Source: Shinisaurus crocodilurus (Eukaryota; Chordata; Lepidosauria; Squamata; Shinisauridae). From it: DNA of 64,000 bases. The stretch lies in contig CM037878.1 in NCBI GenBank assembly GCA_021292165.1, positions 7,308,857-7,372,856 of the forward strand, written 5' to 3'. Both the position numbers and the translations under genes were made by a program. How positions within the stretch are numbered: the first letter of the stretch is position 1; every line of letters starts with the position of its first letter. Below the pieces are notes generated by a model that saw nothing but the letters and a program-made list of their open reading frames with translations, was not told where the DNA came from and did not search any database. Positions 1 through 10,200 of the stretch are shown piece by piece.

Positions 1-282
1 CTAGGCACAAGTGTGCCTTTTTATTTCAAAACTCTGCAGCTGATTTTGGCAAGAACAGACCAGGCAGACAAACCCAAAATAACCAGGCAGGCAGAGGAGG
101 CAGGGAACCCTAAAGCAGGCCTTTGTCTTAGACAATTCAAACTGTGGAACTGGTTAAGAAGAGACCAGGCAGGCAGAGGAGGCAGGGAACCCCAAACAGG
201 CAGGCAGAGGCCGCCAAACCCAAAATGTCTGAAAGGTTGCATTTTAGGAAAATGATTATAAAAAATAAACTTGCTGTACTTC
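1..282 (-). mobile_element. 3' non-coding part of an autonomous hAT transposon (cut by window start)
   Basis: On the - strand this follows the stop codon of the hAT transposase at 283-2436. It is pyrimidine-rich with repeated CTGCCTGCCTGG-type motifs. About 230 bases are clearly homologous, in reverse orientation, to 49237-49476, which lies inside a complete non-autonomous element (48914-49696). That match identifies this stretch as transposon 3' sequence and not host DNA. The terminal inverted repeat is not reached, so the element end must lie left of position 1. Confidence 0.85.
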
Positions 283-2436
283 CTAAAACTTATCCATGTT
301 GCATTTGAGGAACACGATTTTTTCTAAATGTTTGGCCTCCATTCTGGAACGGTGAGGTCTCATCACAATTCCACCCTCACTGAACACCCGCTCCACTGGT
401 GATGAACTTGCTGGAACCAGAAACACACTCAGAGCAGCCGCACAGAGTAATCTCAGGTCCTTCCGCTGCCTCTCCCAAAACTTCAAGACATCCACAGGGC
501 TACCCTCACTGCATCGCGCAAAGACCAGGGCACTATAGGACTGCATTTCTGCGCCAAAGTCCAGTAGTACAGAGTCAGAGACCGAGCTTGTGTTGATGGT
601 GATGGGCTTGCAGTATGCAAAGAGAGAGGCTGAAGTGCAGGCCTTTGTCTGTGGAGTGCCTTGGACTGCCTCAGTGCCAGAAGACCGAGTGGGCAATGAT
701 GACAAGAGCCCTGCTTGGGTTTTTTTCAGTGTGCTGCAGTACTGCTGGAGTTCAGCTAGGACCTTTTCTTTCACTGCAGCGGTTGCCTCTTCGTTATCGC
801 TGATCTTCTGCAGCCACCAAAAATGGAAGTTTGGGTCCAGGACTGCAGCAAAGTAGTACATGTATTCTTGGAAAGCCAACGGTTTCCCACCCTGGGTCCT
901 CTGTGGCATTGGCTGCAGCAAACCAGCAATCACCAAAATGCCCTCAAATCTGGTCTCCAGGCTCTTCTTCAAAGCTGCAACCATAATGAATAGATGTGAA
1001 GGGTGAAGATGTTTTAAATGGTGATACAGTCCAATAACCGATGGCACAACTGCTGAAAGGGTCACCCCCTTCTCGCCTTCCACAGCCATTGTGGCCTCCA
1101 GGAAGGGCTGCAGAACTTGGCTCAATTCCTTCAGCTGGGCATACTCCCGTGCAGATGGCTTCAGGTGTGCCTGGTTGACATCATCAAGTACCTTCCCCAC
1201 CCGTTCCTCATCGAGTTGAAGGAATGCATTGATGTGGTGCAAGGTGCTGTTCCATCTAGTACTGTTGACTTGTGGAATGGAGACATTGGGCCCAAAGCCT
1301 CTCTCAAATGCATCCTGGAAAAAACTGCTGCTGTGCAGGAAGCTACAAATGTTGGACACCTTTGCCAGGGCTGTGTGGATTTTGGCTTCCTTCAAGCCGT
1401 CACGCACACATAACTGCAGGGTGTGGGCAAAGCAGGCCAGCCTCTTCAGAGGCCGCTGGGTTGGTCCGGCTACACTGGCGTGGTGCATGAGGGACACGAT
1501 AACGCTTTCGTCCACATCCCGCCAGTATTCTGTGTTCTCCACTGTTGTGCTGGTGGTTTCCTCTGAGTCTGAACCGCTGCCTTCTTCTGCGGAGTCTTGA
1601 TGCTGGGCCACCGAAGGTGGTTGCTCCACAGTGGGAAATACAGTGGCAAATGCCTTAATCATGTTACTTGCATTGTCTGTCACTATATAGCGGATTTTCT
1701 TTTTCAGACTGAAAGTTGTGCAGATGCTTTCAAAGATGTCAAGGATGTTCTCGCTAGTGTGTCGCCCATGAAAGCGTTGACACGCTAAAAGTCTTGTTTT
1801 CATTTCGAAATCAAGGACGATATGTGCAGTGAGACCAAGGAACCCTCGCATTCTTCGGTCGGCCCAGATGTCAACCGTCAGTGCCACATCATCTACCTTG
1901 GCTAGAAGTGATGTCAGTTCTTCTTTCTTTCTGGCATACAGTCTCTCGATTTCCATGGTCACTACGGCCCTTGTTATGTCTCGACAACTCGGTTCCAACA
2001 CTGCACAGAATCGGCGAAACTGTGGTCTCTCCACCAAAGATAGCGGCAGGGAGCATCCGACAATTAAATCTGCCACAACTGATTGCACAAACCTCTTGTG
2101 CTTGGGGTGGTTCGCAGAATAACATGTTAAGGTGCTTCGTGTGGCAGATGCAGCAGCATCTTCACCAACAGCTACAGGTGTGGCACACTTGAGGTCCCAA
2201 AGCTTGGCCTGCTTGGAGGTGGTAGCCTCATCGCTATCGTCTCCCTGCTGTTGCCGCTTGAATTCTTCCAGCTTCCCTCTATGGGTCTTGATGTGCCTCA
2301 GAAAGATGGATGTGGTGGACATAGCATCAGTTCTCACAGCACCACAGAACCTGCACTTTGCGGTGCGCAGTTTCTCCATTTTCTTCTTAACGTCTGTAAA
2401 GCCAAAGGTGACAATATTTTTCCTTTGAGCACTCAT
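283..2436 (-). CDS. hAT-superfamily transposase with BED zinc finger, intact 717-aa reading frame
   Basis: This is a DNA-cutting transposase of the hAT superfamily, expected to act in the nucleus on terminal inverted repeats of its own family. An N-terminal BED-type finger has Cys28, Cys31, His48 and His52. The RNase-H-like catalytic core shows Asp189 (TVDIW) and Asp254 (VTDNASNM), then the hAT motif CFAHTLQL (Cys335, His338) and STRWNS around Trp395. The C-terminal dimerisation region includes SSSPVERVFSEGG near residues 677-689. The length is normal for a full hAT/ZBED-like protein and there are no internal stops. The start is the first ATG, 27 codons before the zinc finger. The 3' flank is shared with two non-autonomous elements in this window (25177 and 48914), so this is the coding member of that family and not obviously a domesticated host gene. 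No matching 5' terminal repeat was found upstream (2437-2880), so the 5' end may be lost, diverged or separated by an intron. Confidence 0.93.
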   Translation of the reverse strand: MSAQRKNIVTFGFTDVKKKMEKLRTAKCRFCGAVRTDAMSTTSIFLRHIKTHRGKLEEFKRQQQGDDSDEATTSKQAKLWDLKCATPVAVGEDAAASATRSTLTCYSANHPKHKRFVQSVVADLIVGCSLPLSLVERPQFRRFCAVLEPSCRDITRAVVTMEIERLYARKKEELTSLLAKVDDVALTVDIWADRRMRGFLGLTAHIVLDFEMKTRLLACQRFHGRHTSENILDIFESICTTFSLKKKIRYIVTDNASNMIKAFATVFPTVEQPPSVAQHQDSAEEGSGSDSEETTSTTVENTEYWRDVDESVIVSLMHHASVAGPTQRPLKRLACFAHTLQLCVRDGLKEAKIHTALAKVSNICSFLHSSSFFQDAFERGFGPNVSIPQVNSTRWNSTLHHINAFLQLDEERVGKVLDDVNQAHLKPSAREYAQLKELSQVLQPFLEATMAVEGEKGVTLSAVVPSVIGLYHHLKHLHPSHLFIMVAALKKSLETRFEGILVIAGLLQPMPQRTQGGKPLAFQEYMYYFAAVLDPNFHFWWLQKISDNEEATAAVKEKVLAELQQYCSTLKKTQAGLLSSLPTRSSGTEAVQGTPQTKACTSASLFAYCKPITINTSSVSDSVLLDFGAEMQSYSALVFARCSEGSPVDVLKFWERQRKDLRLLCAAALSVFLVPASSSPVERVFSEGGIVMRPHRSRMEAKHLEKIVFLKCNMDKF

Positions 2437-2880
2437 GGTAATAAATGTAAATCTTCTGTATATGTCTTTTTTTTTTTTTTAAACTTTTATTTGACTTCTT
2501 TGACTTTTTCTTTGAAAACTGATATCTGGCTTGACTTCCTAATTGATCCTCCACATTACTTCCCCAAATCCCGGAATTCATTGGCTTGCGCGCATCACTG
2601 GAAGAGGAACGCGGTTCACTGAAAGAAAAAACAAAAATAGGGCTATCATTCAGTTCTATCGATTTCTACTGGAGTATTAAGCACGTGCTTAACTTTATCT
2701 CCTGCACGGAAATCAATTAGATTTCATTTTGGCTGCAGATCCTACCCGGAATATTTCCTAGACTTATCACACAGGTTTAGGGCAGAAAAGGGATATTCTT
2801 AATAAAAATTGAGCGGGTGCATTTGTTTACTCACAAGGGGATACCTAAAGTACCATCAACGGATTGTTCTCTCTCTCTTC
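2437..2880. other. No recognisable feature
   Basis: This AT-rich stretch lies upstream of the transposase start, with a T-run at 2468-2481. I searched it for the CAGGGATG terminal repeat and the GC-rich 5' leader seen in the related elements at 25177 and 48914 and found neither. No open frame here is worth naming. Confidence 0.5.
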
Positions 2881-2889
2881 CTTTTAAAA

Positions 2890-4338
2890 AAGGAAATTCT
2901 AAAGGCACAATAGCAAACAATTCCCACAAGGAAAAAGACAGAGGGCAACAGAAGAAGCCAATGTGGCTTCACAAAAAACTCAGAGATGACCTGAAAACAA
3001 AAAAGGACATATATAGGATGTGGAAGGAAGGACAGGCTACAAGGGAAGAGTACAGGCAGGTAGCACAGAACTGCAGGAATAGTGTCAGGAAGGCTAAAGC
3101 TGAGAATTAACTGAAGCTAGCGAGGGATGCTAAAAGCAACAAGAAAGCTTTCTTCAGATACATGCATAGTAAAAGACAGAGGAAAGAAATGGTGGTTCAA
3201 CTACGCAATGAGGATGGAAAATTGCTAAGAGAAGACAAAGAAAAGACAGAAGAAATTGCTAAGAGAAGACAAAGAAAAGACAGAAGTGTTCAATTCCTAC
3301 TTCGGCTCGCAGAATAACGAGCCGAAGTAGGAAACTCTTCTTCCAAAAGAGAGTTGATGTCCCCCCTGGCAAACCTGAAGTGCAGACTGAAGGGGCAGCA
3401 TTGCAGCTTGAGTTTGATAGGCAAATGTTCAAAGTAATCAGGTGTTCCTTGACCACCAGAGTTACGGAATGGGGGACACTTGGCTCAACAATACCACAAG
3501 TGAGAAGGATCTTGGAATTGTGGTAGATCACAAACTGAATATGAGCCAGCAATGCGATGTGGCTGCAAAAAAGGCAAATGCTATTTTGGGCTGCATTAAT
3601 AGAAGTATCGCTTCCAAATTGCGTGAAGTGATAATTCCCCTTTACTTGGCACTGGTTAGGCCTCATCTTGAGTGCTGCGTCCAGTTCTGGGCACCGCACT
3701 TTAAGAAGGACGTAGACAAACTGGAGAGGGTTCAGAGGAGGGCAACAAGGATGATCAAGGGACTGGAAACAAGGCCCTATGAGGAGAGACTGAAAGAACT
3801 GGGCATGTTTAGCCTTCAGAAGAGGAGACTGAGGGGAGATATGATCGCACTCTTCCAGTACTTGAAGGGTTGTTACACAGAGGAGGGCCAGGATCTCTTC
3901 TCGATCATCCCAGTTTGCAGGACACTGAATAATGGGCTCAAGTGACAGGAAGCCAGATTCCACCTAAACATCAGGAAAAAATTCCTGACTGTCAGAGCAA
4001 TAAGACAATGGAATCAACTACCTAGGGAGGTGGTGGAGGCATTCATAGATCATATAGTTGGAAGGAGCCTACAAGGCTATCAAGTCCAACCCCCTGCTCC
4101 GTGCAGGAAACTAGAGGAGGGGTCTCCCATCCATGTAATAACCAGGCTTGACCCTGCTTAGCTTTCCACGCTCAGACAAGCTGAGCCAGCGTAAGCCACA
4201 GGCCTGTACATTCAATGTGCAGCTGCTGGATAGCCATCTGTCAGGGATGCTTTGACCTGGATTCCTGCTTTGAGCAGGGGGTTGGACTCGATGGCCTTAT
4301 AGGCCCCTTCCAACTCTACTGTTCTATGATTCTATGAC
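2890..4338 (+). mobile_element. CR1 LINE, internally deleted, with a SINE nested in its 3' end
   Basis: Two parts of a CR1 ORF2 are present. Around 2940-3290 there is the lysine-rich linker between endonuclease and reverse transcriptase (WLHKKLRDDLKTKK, GQATREEYRQVAQ). From about 3460 there is the post-RT region (TWLNNTTSEKDLGIVVDHKL, then the RRLRGDMIALFQYLKG block). The RT core between them is missing, and 3300-3440 is unassigned. The frame is broken (stops near 3108 and 3943). The 3' end at about 4215-4338 has the CR1 terminal sequence with the TTCTATGATTCTATGA repeat. A 5S-headed SINE (4046-4208) interrupts it. This is a dead copy. Confidence 0.85.
4046..4208 (-). repeat. 5S-rRNA-headed SINE with CR1-like tail, nested in a CR1
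   Basis: Read on the - strand, it opens with a 5S-rRNA-derived segment that includes the internal promoter region (AGCTAAGCAGGGTCAAGCC and TGGATGGGAGACC). It continues into the CR1 3' end (GCAGGGGGTTGGACTTGATAG to the terminal TCTATGA). It is flanked by cattca at 4040-4045 and 4209-4214, and removing it restores a continuous CR1 consensus. It therefore retrotransposed into an existing CR1. Other copies with the same join are at 13227, 19529 and 20303. Confidence 0.75.
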
Positions 4339-4537
4339 TTATTTAAATAAATGAGAACTCTAATGTTGGAAAGGACCAAAATGCCCTCCAGTCCCGTTTC
4401 CAGAAGGCATGGCATCTACACATCGATCAACACACGCAGGGTGGCAGAATCAGAAAACAAGTGTGTCAGCAGGGTACCGTAATTGCCTTCAGAGGACTTA
4501 AACAATAAAGCCAAAGTATTTGCCTCTCCCAGGCATT

Positions 4538-4729
4538 TTAATCATTTTAATCTTGTAATTGTTTTTAATTCCGTTATTGTAACTGCTGCTGCTTGCTCTG
4601 CTGTTTGTTTTTAATCTGTGGTTTTAAATTTTATATTTTATATTGTATTTTATGATTTTAGCTGTTGTAAACCGCCCAGAGAGCTTCGGCTATTGGGCGG
4701 TATAAAAATGTATTAAAAAAAAAAAAAAG
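4538..4729 (+). mobile_element. L2-like LINE 3' tail
   Basis: This is an AT-rich 3' untranslated end that finishes with a GC-rich motif (accgcccagagagcttcggc, tattgggcggtataaa) and an A-run. The same ending occurs reversed at 5497-5575 and in related form at 42590-43010. No coding part remains. Confidence 0.65.
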
Positions 4730-6587
4730 TACATGCTACAGAAGGAGGGGGGGAAATAAGGATGTGCTCCCATATCAGCGTAATACAGACCCACTGAGGC
4801 CACTTAAACAACATATAAAGACACCCCTGGATTTTGTGCTTTTCCAGGAAGCCTGAGGAATGGATTCTAAGGTATACAGATAGGAAAAGCCTCGTGCCAT
4901 AAACCAAATGTGCTGCAGTGCAATTACTGTGGGTTGGATAAGAGGAAGTGAAGTCCGCATGTCACAACTAACTTGATGCTCACTGATTTCAATGGATCTA
5001 AAACCTGCCTAACTTCTTCTGGACCCAAATCAATGCTGATAGAACAACCATAACACAACATAATAAGAACAGTTTAGAAGCAGGAATAACAAATGAAAAC
5101 TACTCTAGGAGCCCCAACAGAACTGCAGCCCATTGTCTTACAACTCTACCCGAAGACTCGCCAAAGGCTGAGTGCGAGCATTTTGAATGTAGGTATGCTC
5201 CATGATGAAGCATTTACGGCACACTTACTCGGGAGTAGGTCTCAAACTCCATGAAATTACTCACAAGTAAACAGACCTAGGGCCCAGTTGCAGGGCGGCA
5301 ATGCCATTGAACACAGTGAGAGTAGCTTCTGAGTAATAAACATGCTTAGGCATCACTTTGCACCTGTCAGAGCTTCCCAGATCATTCTCTTTATTTAATT
5401 TTTTTCAAAAGAAAAAAGCAAGCAAGCTCTGGAGAGGGGTCTATTGCAACTTCGTGCAACCAAAAAATTGCAACCCGCCCAGAGCCCTAAAGATTTATTT
5501 ATTTATTTAATACATTTTTATACCGCCCAATAGCCGAAGCTCTCTCTTTTATACCGCCCAATAGCCGAAGCCGGAGATGAGGCGGGCCTGACATATCCAA
5601 CTTAAGCCACATCCATTTCAGTGGGCCTACTCTAAGTAGGGTAGAAGGCTGCAATCCTATCCACACACTTCAGTGTTAAGTCCCATTGAGCTCAGCGTGA
5701 CTTACTTCTGAGTAGACATGCAAAGGATCGCACTGTAAATAAACGAGAGGATCTGAGAAGCTCCCCCCCCCCCTTTTTTTTTATCCCCTTTGCGAGGCGT
5801 CACCAATGCCTTGCTTTCCTGGGTTGGTTGCTTTTCATACCGTGCCGTTTTAGGCTAGGATGCTTTCTGCCAAAAGGGGAGCCGATTTAATCGAAGCAGA
5901 TTGCTGATTTCAGGGGAACTGGAGGGGGATGTGTGCGCGCGCGCTGGTTTTGTTTTGTTCTCAGTTCAACACATTGCAGAGAGAAATAAGCAGAGATGCG
6001 GAGAGGTTTTAAGCAGGGCCGGCTCACAAACCGCCAAAACCTAAAGAGACCCGGGATTATTCAATCCCCACCCACCCTGCACGCACGCCTCCAAACAAAC
6101 AAAAGCGCCCCAGTCCATTCAGGTTTACCCACCTTTAGCCCAAGGCTCCCTTTTCCTTTTCCACTTTGACTCTGAGCACGACAGTTCCAAGTATGCAGGG
6201 GCCTTCGCTTTGATTTTAGCCCCTAAGTAGCCCCCTGGAAAAAAAAATAAGAGAGGAGGAGGAGGAGGAGGAGGAGGAGGGCGGAGGAAAGAGCCCACAT
6301 TACAGAGGAGAAAAATCAGAAGGCAAACAGAGCCCGCCCACCGCCACGGTCCATCATTGCCGTGCACCCACATCCATTGATTCAGCCCAGCCAGCCCCAC
6401 AGCGAACCCACAGGGGGGGGGGAGGGAGGAGTGCCGCTGCCGACCTTTGGCGCCGACCGGAGCAACATTTAAATCGTTCCCCCGCACCAGGTGGCAAAAA
6501 AACGAGTTGGTGTGCAGGGGGGAAAAGGGACCTACTGGAAACGGGGACTCGGAACAGCACCTTCCGGCCCCGCCTGTTCCCCAGCAA
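4730..6587. other. Repeat-derived intergenic or intronic DNA
   Basis: Holds a MITE-like piece at about 5204-5280 (motif gggagtaggtctcaaactcc), two reversed L2-like tail fragments at 5497-5575, and a MITE fragment at 5648-5745 of the gcaatcctat...acttctgagtagacatgca type also seen at 31880-31960. GC-rich sequence with GGA runs fills 6240-6290. No hydrophobic exon matching the first two helices of a DHHC enzyme was recognised here. Confidence 0.5.
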
Positions 6588-6905
6588 CGGGTGTGAAGAG
6601 GCATGCTACCTCTGATACTCCTGCAGGTGATATATCGTCATCATCATGATTAGTAGTAGCTCTTGATAGCCTTATTCCCCACGGAACTGACACGTTGGTG
6701 GCCGTGTCACTACACCCTGTGGTAGTGAATCCCTTAGTTTAACTCCGCACTGTGTGAAGAAGTCTTCCCTTTTGTCCCCCGTTGGGTTCTAGTATTATGA
6801 GAGAGGGAGAAGATCTCTCCCGCTCCACTTTCTCCACGACACCACACATACTTTTGCGCACCTCTCTGTCACATCCCCTCTTCCTTGCCTTTTTTCTTAG
6901 CCGAA
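6588..6905 (-). mobile_element. CR1/L3-like LINE fragment
   Basis: A non-coding and distal-coding fragment colinear with part of the longer copy at 20532-21185. Shared landmarks are the gttgggttctagtattatga block and the tgtgaagaag segment. It is heavily diverged and carries no open frame. Confidence 0.65.
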
Positions 6906-7073
6906 GAGCCACAAATATAACCTTTTGTCATTGGAGAGTTGCTGCTGCAGGTTGGCCGCCCGTGTTGTGATGCAAGATGGACACCATCCATCTTCATGGC
7001 TCCAACTGTGTAGCCCGTGGCTGAACCCACCACCTTCTTTTCCCTTCTCCCTTGTGTTCCCTTCCACCTCCAG

Positions 7074-7201
7074 GCATTGAAGAGGAGCTGGTGAACCAGG
7101 CCGTGACCATGAACAATCTCAACCCGCACTGGTGCAACAAATGCCAGCTATACTGTTTGCCGCACACCTTCCACTGCTCCTGGTGCAACACCTGTGTGGA
7201 G
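7074..7201 (+). CDS. ZDHHC19: ZDHHC19-like exon: first half of the Cys-rich domain
   Basis: The acceptor is ttccacctccag before 7074 and the donor is gtaagg at 7202. Two leading bases complete a codon from an unseen upstream exon. 42 codons follow, including WCNKC and TFHCSWCNTCVE, which supply zinc ligands. The exon ends in phase 0, directly before the DHHC exon. Confidence 0.9.
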
Positions 7202-10200
7202 GTAAGGTATCGCATGGTCACTCAAGGCAATACGTACGTGTACGTTACAACCAGTGGTAAAGCGGTGAATTTTGAAGTGCAGGCACTCCTCCTCATATCA
7301 GTCCGCATAGCCATGTCCTCAAGGAGAATCCCAAAATGCAGGCAGCTGCATGAATCTCTCTCTGACTGGGTTCAGACAACACGATAACCCACACTCAAGG
7401 GCTGAGTATGGGTTGAGTGTGGGTTGTTAAACCATGGGTTGTTGTGAACTGTGGGTTATCATGTTGTCTGAACCCAGCTACGCTAACAAGCCATGGCTTG
7501 TTAACCATGAACAACCCATGAAGAGTACCCTGGTTTGTTGTTGGGTTGTGAACTGTGGGTTGTTCACCATGGTTTGTTATCTCAGCTGGGTTCATACAAC
7601 ACAATAACCCACGGTTCAACAACAACCCACATTCAACCCATACTCTACCCTTGTGTGTGGCTTATCGTGTTGTCTGAACCCAATCTCTGTGTGTATGTAT
7701 ACCAAAGAGAAGCCTCTAATAGTATAATGCCTAATTTGTTAGGATCCGCATAGAATAGAGAGCTGGCAGAGGGTAGTGTAGTGCATGTTTGATTTTGGCT
7801 GGAGAGACCAAAGACTGCATGAGAAAGCAAAAGAGGGAGACACAACATGTTCCCAAACAGTATAAGAGCTCAAGATTTTTCAGGAGTTTCTTTCCCTTCA
7901 CCATGGAGAGACATTTTGTCTCAGAGTCAACAAACCAGTATTAACAGTTTTAATTTCCACCAGGAGCAGGTCTCTTGGGAAGCGAACGGGTCTTAATTGC
8001 CCATTCCAGAACAAGCTACCCCAAAATACTTTGCATTACAACAGCGATAGCTCAAGACCATACTGTATATTGTTGCTTCGGAAAATCTATTTCCCCTGCC
8101 AGCTACTGTGAGGATTGCAGCTAAATTCTGAGGGAACAGGGAAACCTGAGGGTGGTGCCAGACGATGTCGTCAATCCTAGAAATCACACAGCCCAGGTGC
8201 TTCAGCCCTAGGAGCACGACCTCCATGACACCGCTGCACCTAACTGGCTCCAACACCACTGACATTTCATGCTCACCCTTCCTCATGCAGTCGCTACATG
8301 GCCAGTTCCCTCTGAAGGAGAGAACACCGGACATTTAGGATGTCTTGGTAATCTAATGATCTCTTACGCACGTAGAGGCCTGAGCAAACATGGGGTGCAG
8401 AAGCAAGCACACAGGCAGGCAACATCAAGGCCCAAAGTGGCAGCATCTCTGCCCTCCTGCCACCCCAAGACCCAAAGCATTGCTCTTGCCAGCCAAATCC
8501 CAAACCCCGTGCTGGGGTCATGCACACACAGTCTGGCCAGCAGAAGTGGGGTTTCAGCGGGCCCCACCCAGGCTGTGACGTAAGGTCACATTCCGAGATG
8601 GCTTTGGACTAGAACAGCTGCACTGCCCCATTAATGGCCACTGTGTCCCACCCATGAAGGCCGGTGTTCGTGGTCAGCACGGTCAGGAGCGACTGTCAGG
8701 CCCAGCAAGGGGCTCACGGCCCATCAGAGCGCCGTGCTGCTGCTCCTTAGGGGAGGGGCCGTGGCTCAGCGGCAGAGACCCTGCTCTGCACGCAGAAGGT
8801 CCCCGGTTCGATCCCCGGCATCTCCAGGCAGGGCTGGGAACGAATCCCGCCTGAAGCCCCCTGGCGAGCCACTGCTGCCGGTCACAGACAGTCTAGAGCA
8901 GTGTTCTCCAACCTGTAGGCCAAAAACATCTGGGGACCCAAGGTTGGAGAGGACAGGGATGAGTGAGCAAGCAGGAAATCGGACTGAGCGGGGGAGGACC
9001 AGCAGCGGATGCTCTGGGAGGCGGGCAGGAGGCGGAGGGCGCCATATTTCCCACATTTTCCTCCTTAGTGCATTTTTTTGTGGAAAGGGAAAAGATGGCA
9101 AGAAGCCGTCCATCCAGTCCCCGTACCCCCGTTAAAGCCTGCAAATGAGGCTGATGGAGCGACAAAGGCCTCACCTGGGAGCAGCCAGAATGGGTGGCAA
9201 GCACAGTGGGTCAGGGGAGTCCATCTCCAACTTGTCCATTATGCCAGCCTTCCCCAGCCCGCTCGTCTCCAGATGTGTTGGACTGCAACTCCCATCCTCC
9301 TCAGCCAGCATGGCCATGGGCAACGCTGCAGGCCCTCCCCCAGCTCAGCTGTACCTAGTCAGGCATCCCGTTCCAGAAGCCAAATAGGGGGCAAACGCGA
9401 GCGGGCTGGTCGGAAGGGCGCCCGGTCAGTCCAACCTGCCAGGGCCCCACTCTACAGCTCTCTGGCCCCCCTCGCAGGAATTTGATCATCACTGCATGTG
9501 GATTAACAACTGCATCGGCTGCCACAACCTCCGCTTCTTCGTCCTCTTTGTGGTCTTCCTGAGCGGCTACGACCTGGCCGTGCTGGCTTCCTGCCTGGTC
9601 TACATGGCACTCAACACCCAGCAGGCCTTCAGCGTGGAGAAGATTTGCACGTATCCTTCACCCAGAGCGCTCTGTGTGTGTGTGCGCGCGTGTGTGTGTT
9701 CCCCAACATTTTGTGAGTGGCCTCCCCCCGACAGCCGTTTTATGACAAGCCACGCCTCCCCACAGCAGCCATTTTGTGATTGCACCCCGTGACTTTTTTT
9801 TTTTTAAATGCCAAATATGCTCATGGGCCCAAAAATATTGGGTACCGTACCTCTATGCTATTCCCAGTCATTACCTCCCACCAGACAAGCAGGCTGGACT
9901 GTTAGCCTAACAAAGAAATAGTCGGCATAGAGTGGCCCGCTGTCCTACTTTACAGAGGGCAGTCCTCCAGTTTGGAGAGCTGGCAGAGGGCAGTCCTCTA
10001 TTTGAAGGTGTCCTCTGTTTAATGGGGCTGACCAATCCAAGTCTGGTTTTAAAGATAGAGCACCCTAACGAGGGAGAGCAGCAGAGCACAGGCCTAGAGG
10101 TTGCCCGTCCACTCTCCGCACCCGGACAGGCCCACAGGTCACCCCGTCAGTCTTTTCCACAATGGCGAGGTGTCCTGTATTTCTATTGAAATAATAGTTA

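Noticed and set aside
6030..6070. Upstream DHHC exon with a DPG motif (aagagacccgggatta)
   Set aside because: No hydrophobic helix precedes it, the frame is not sustained and no matching splice signals were found.
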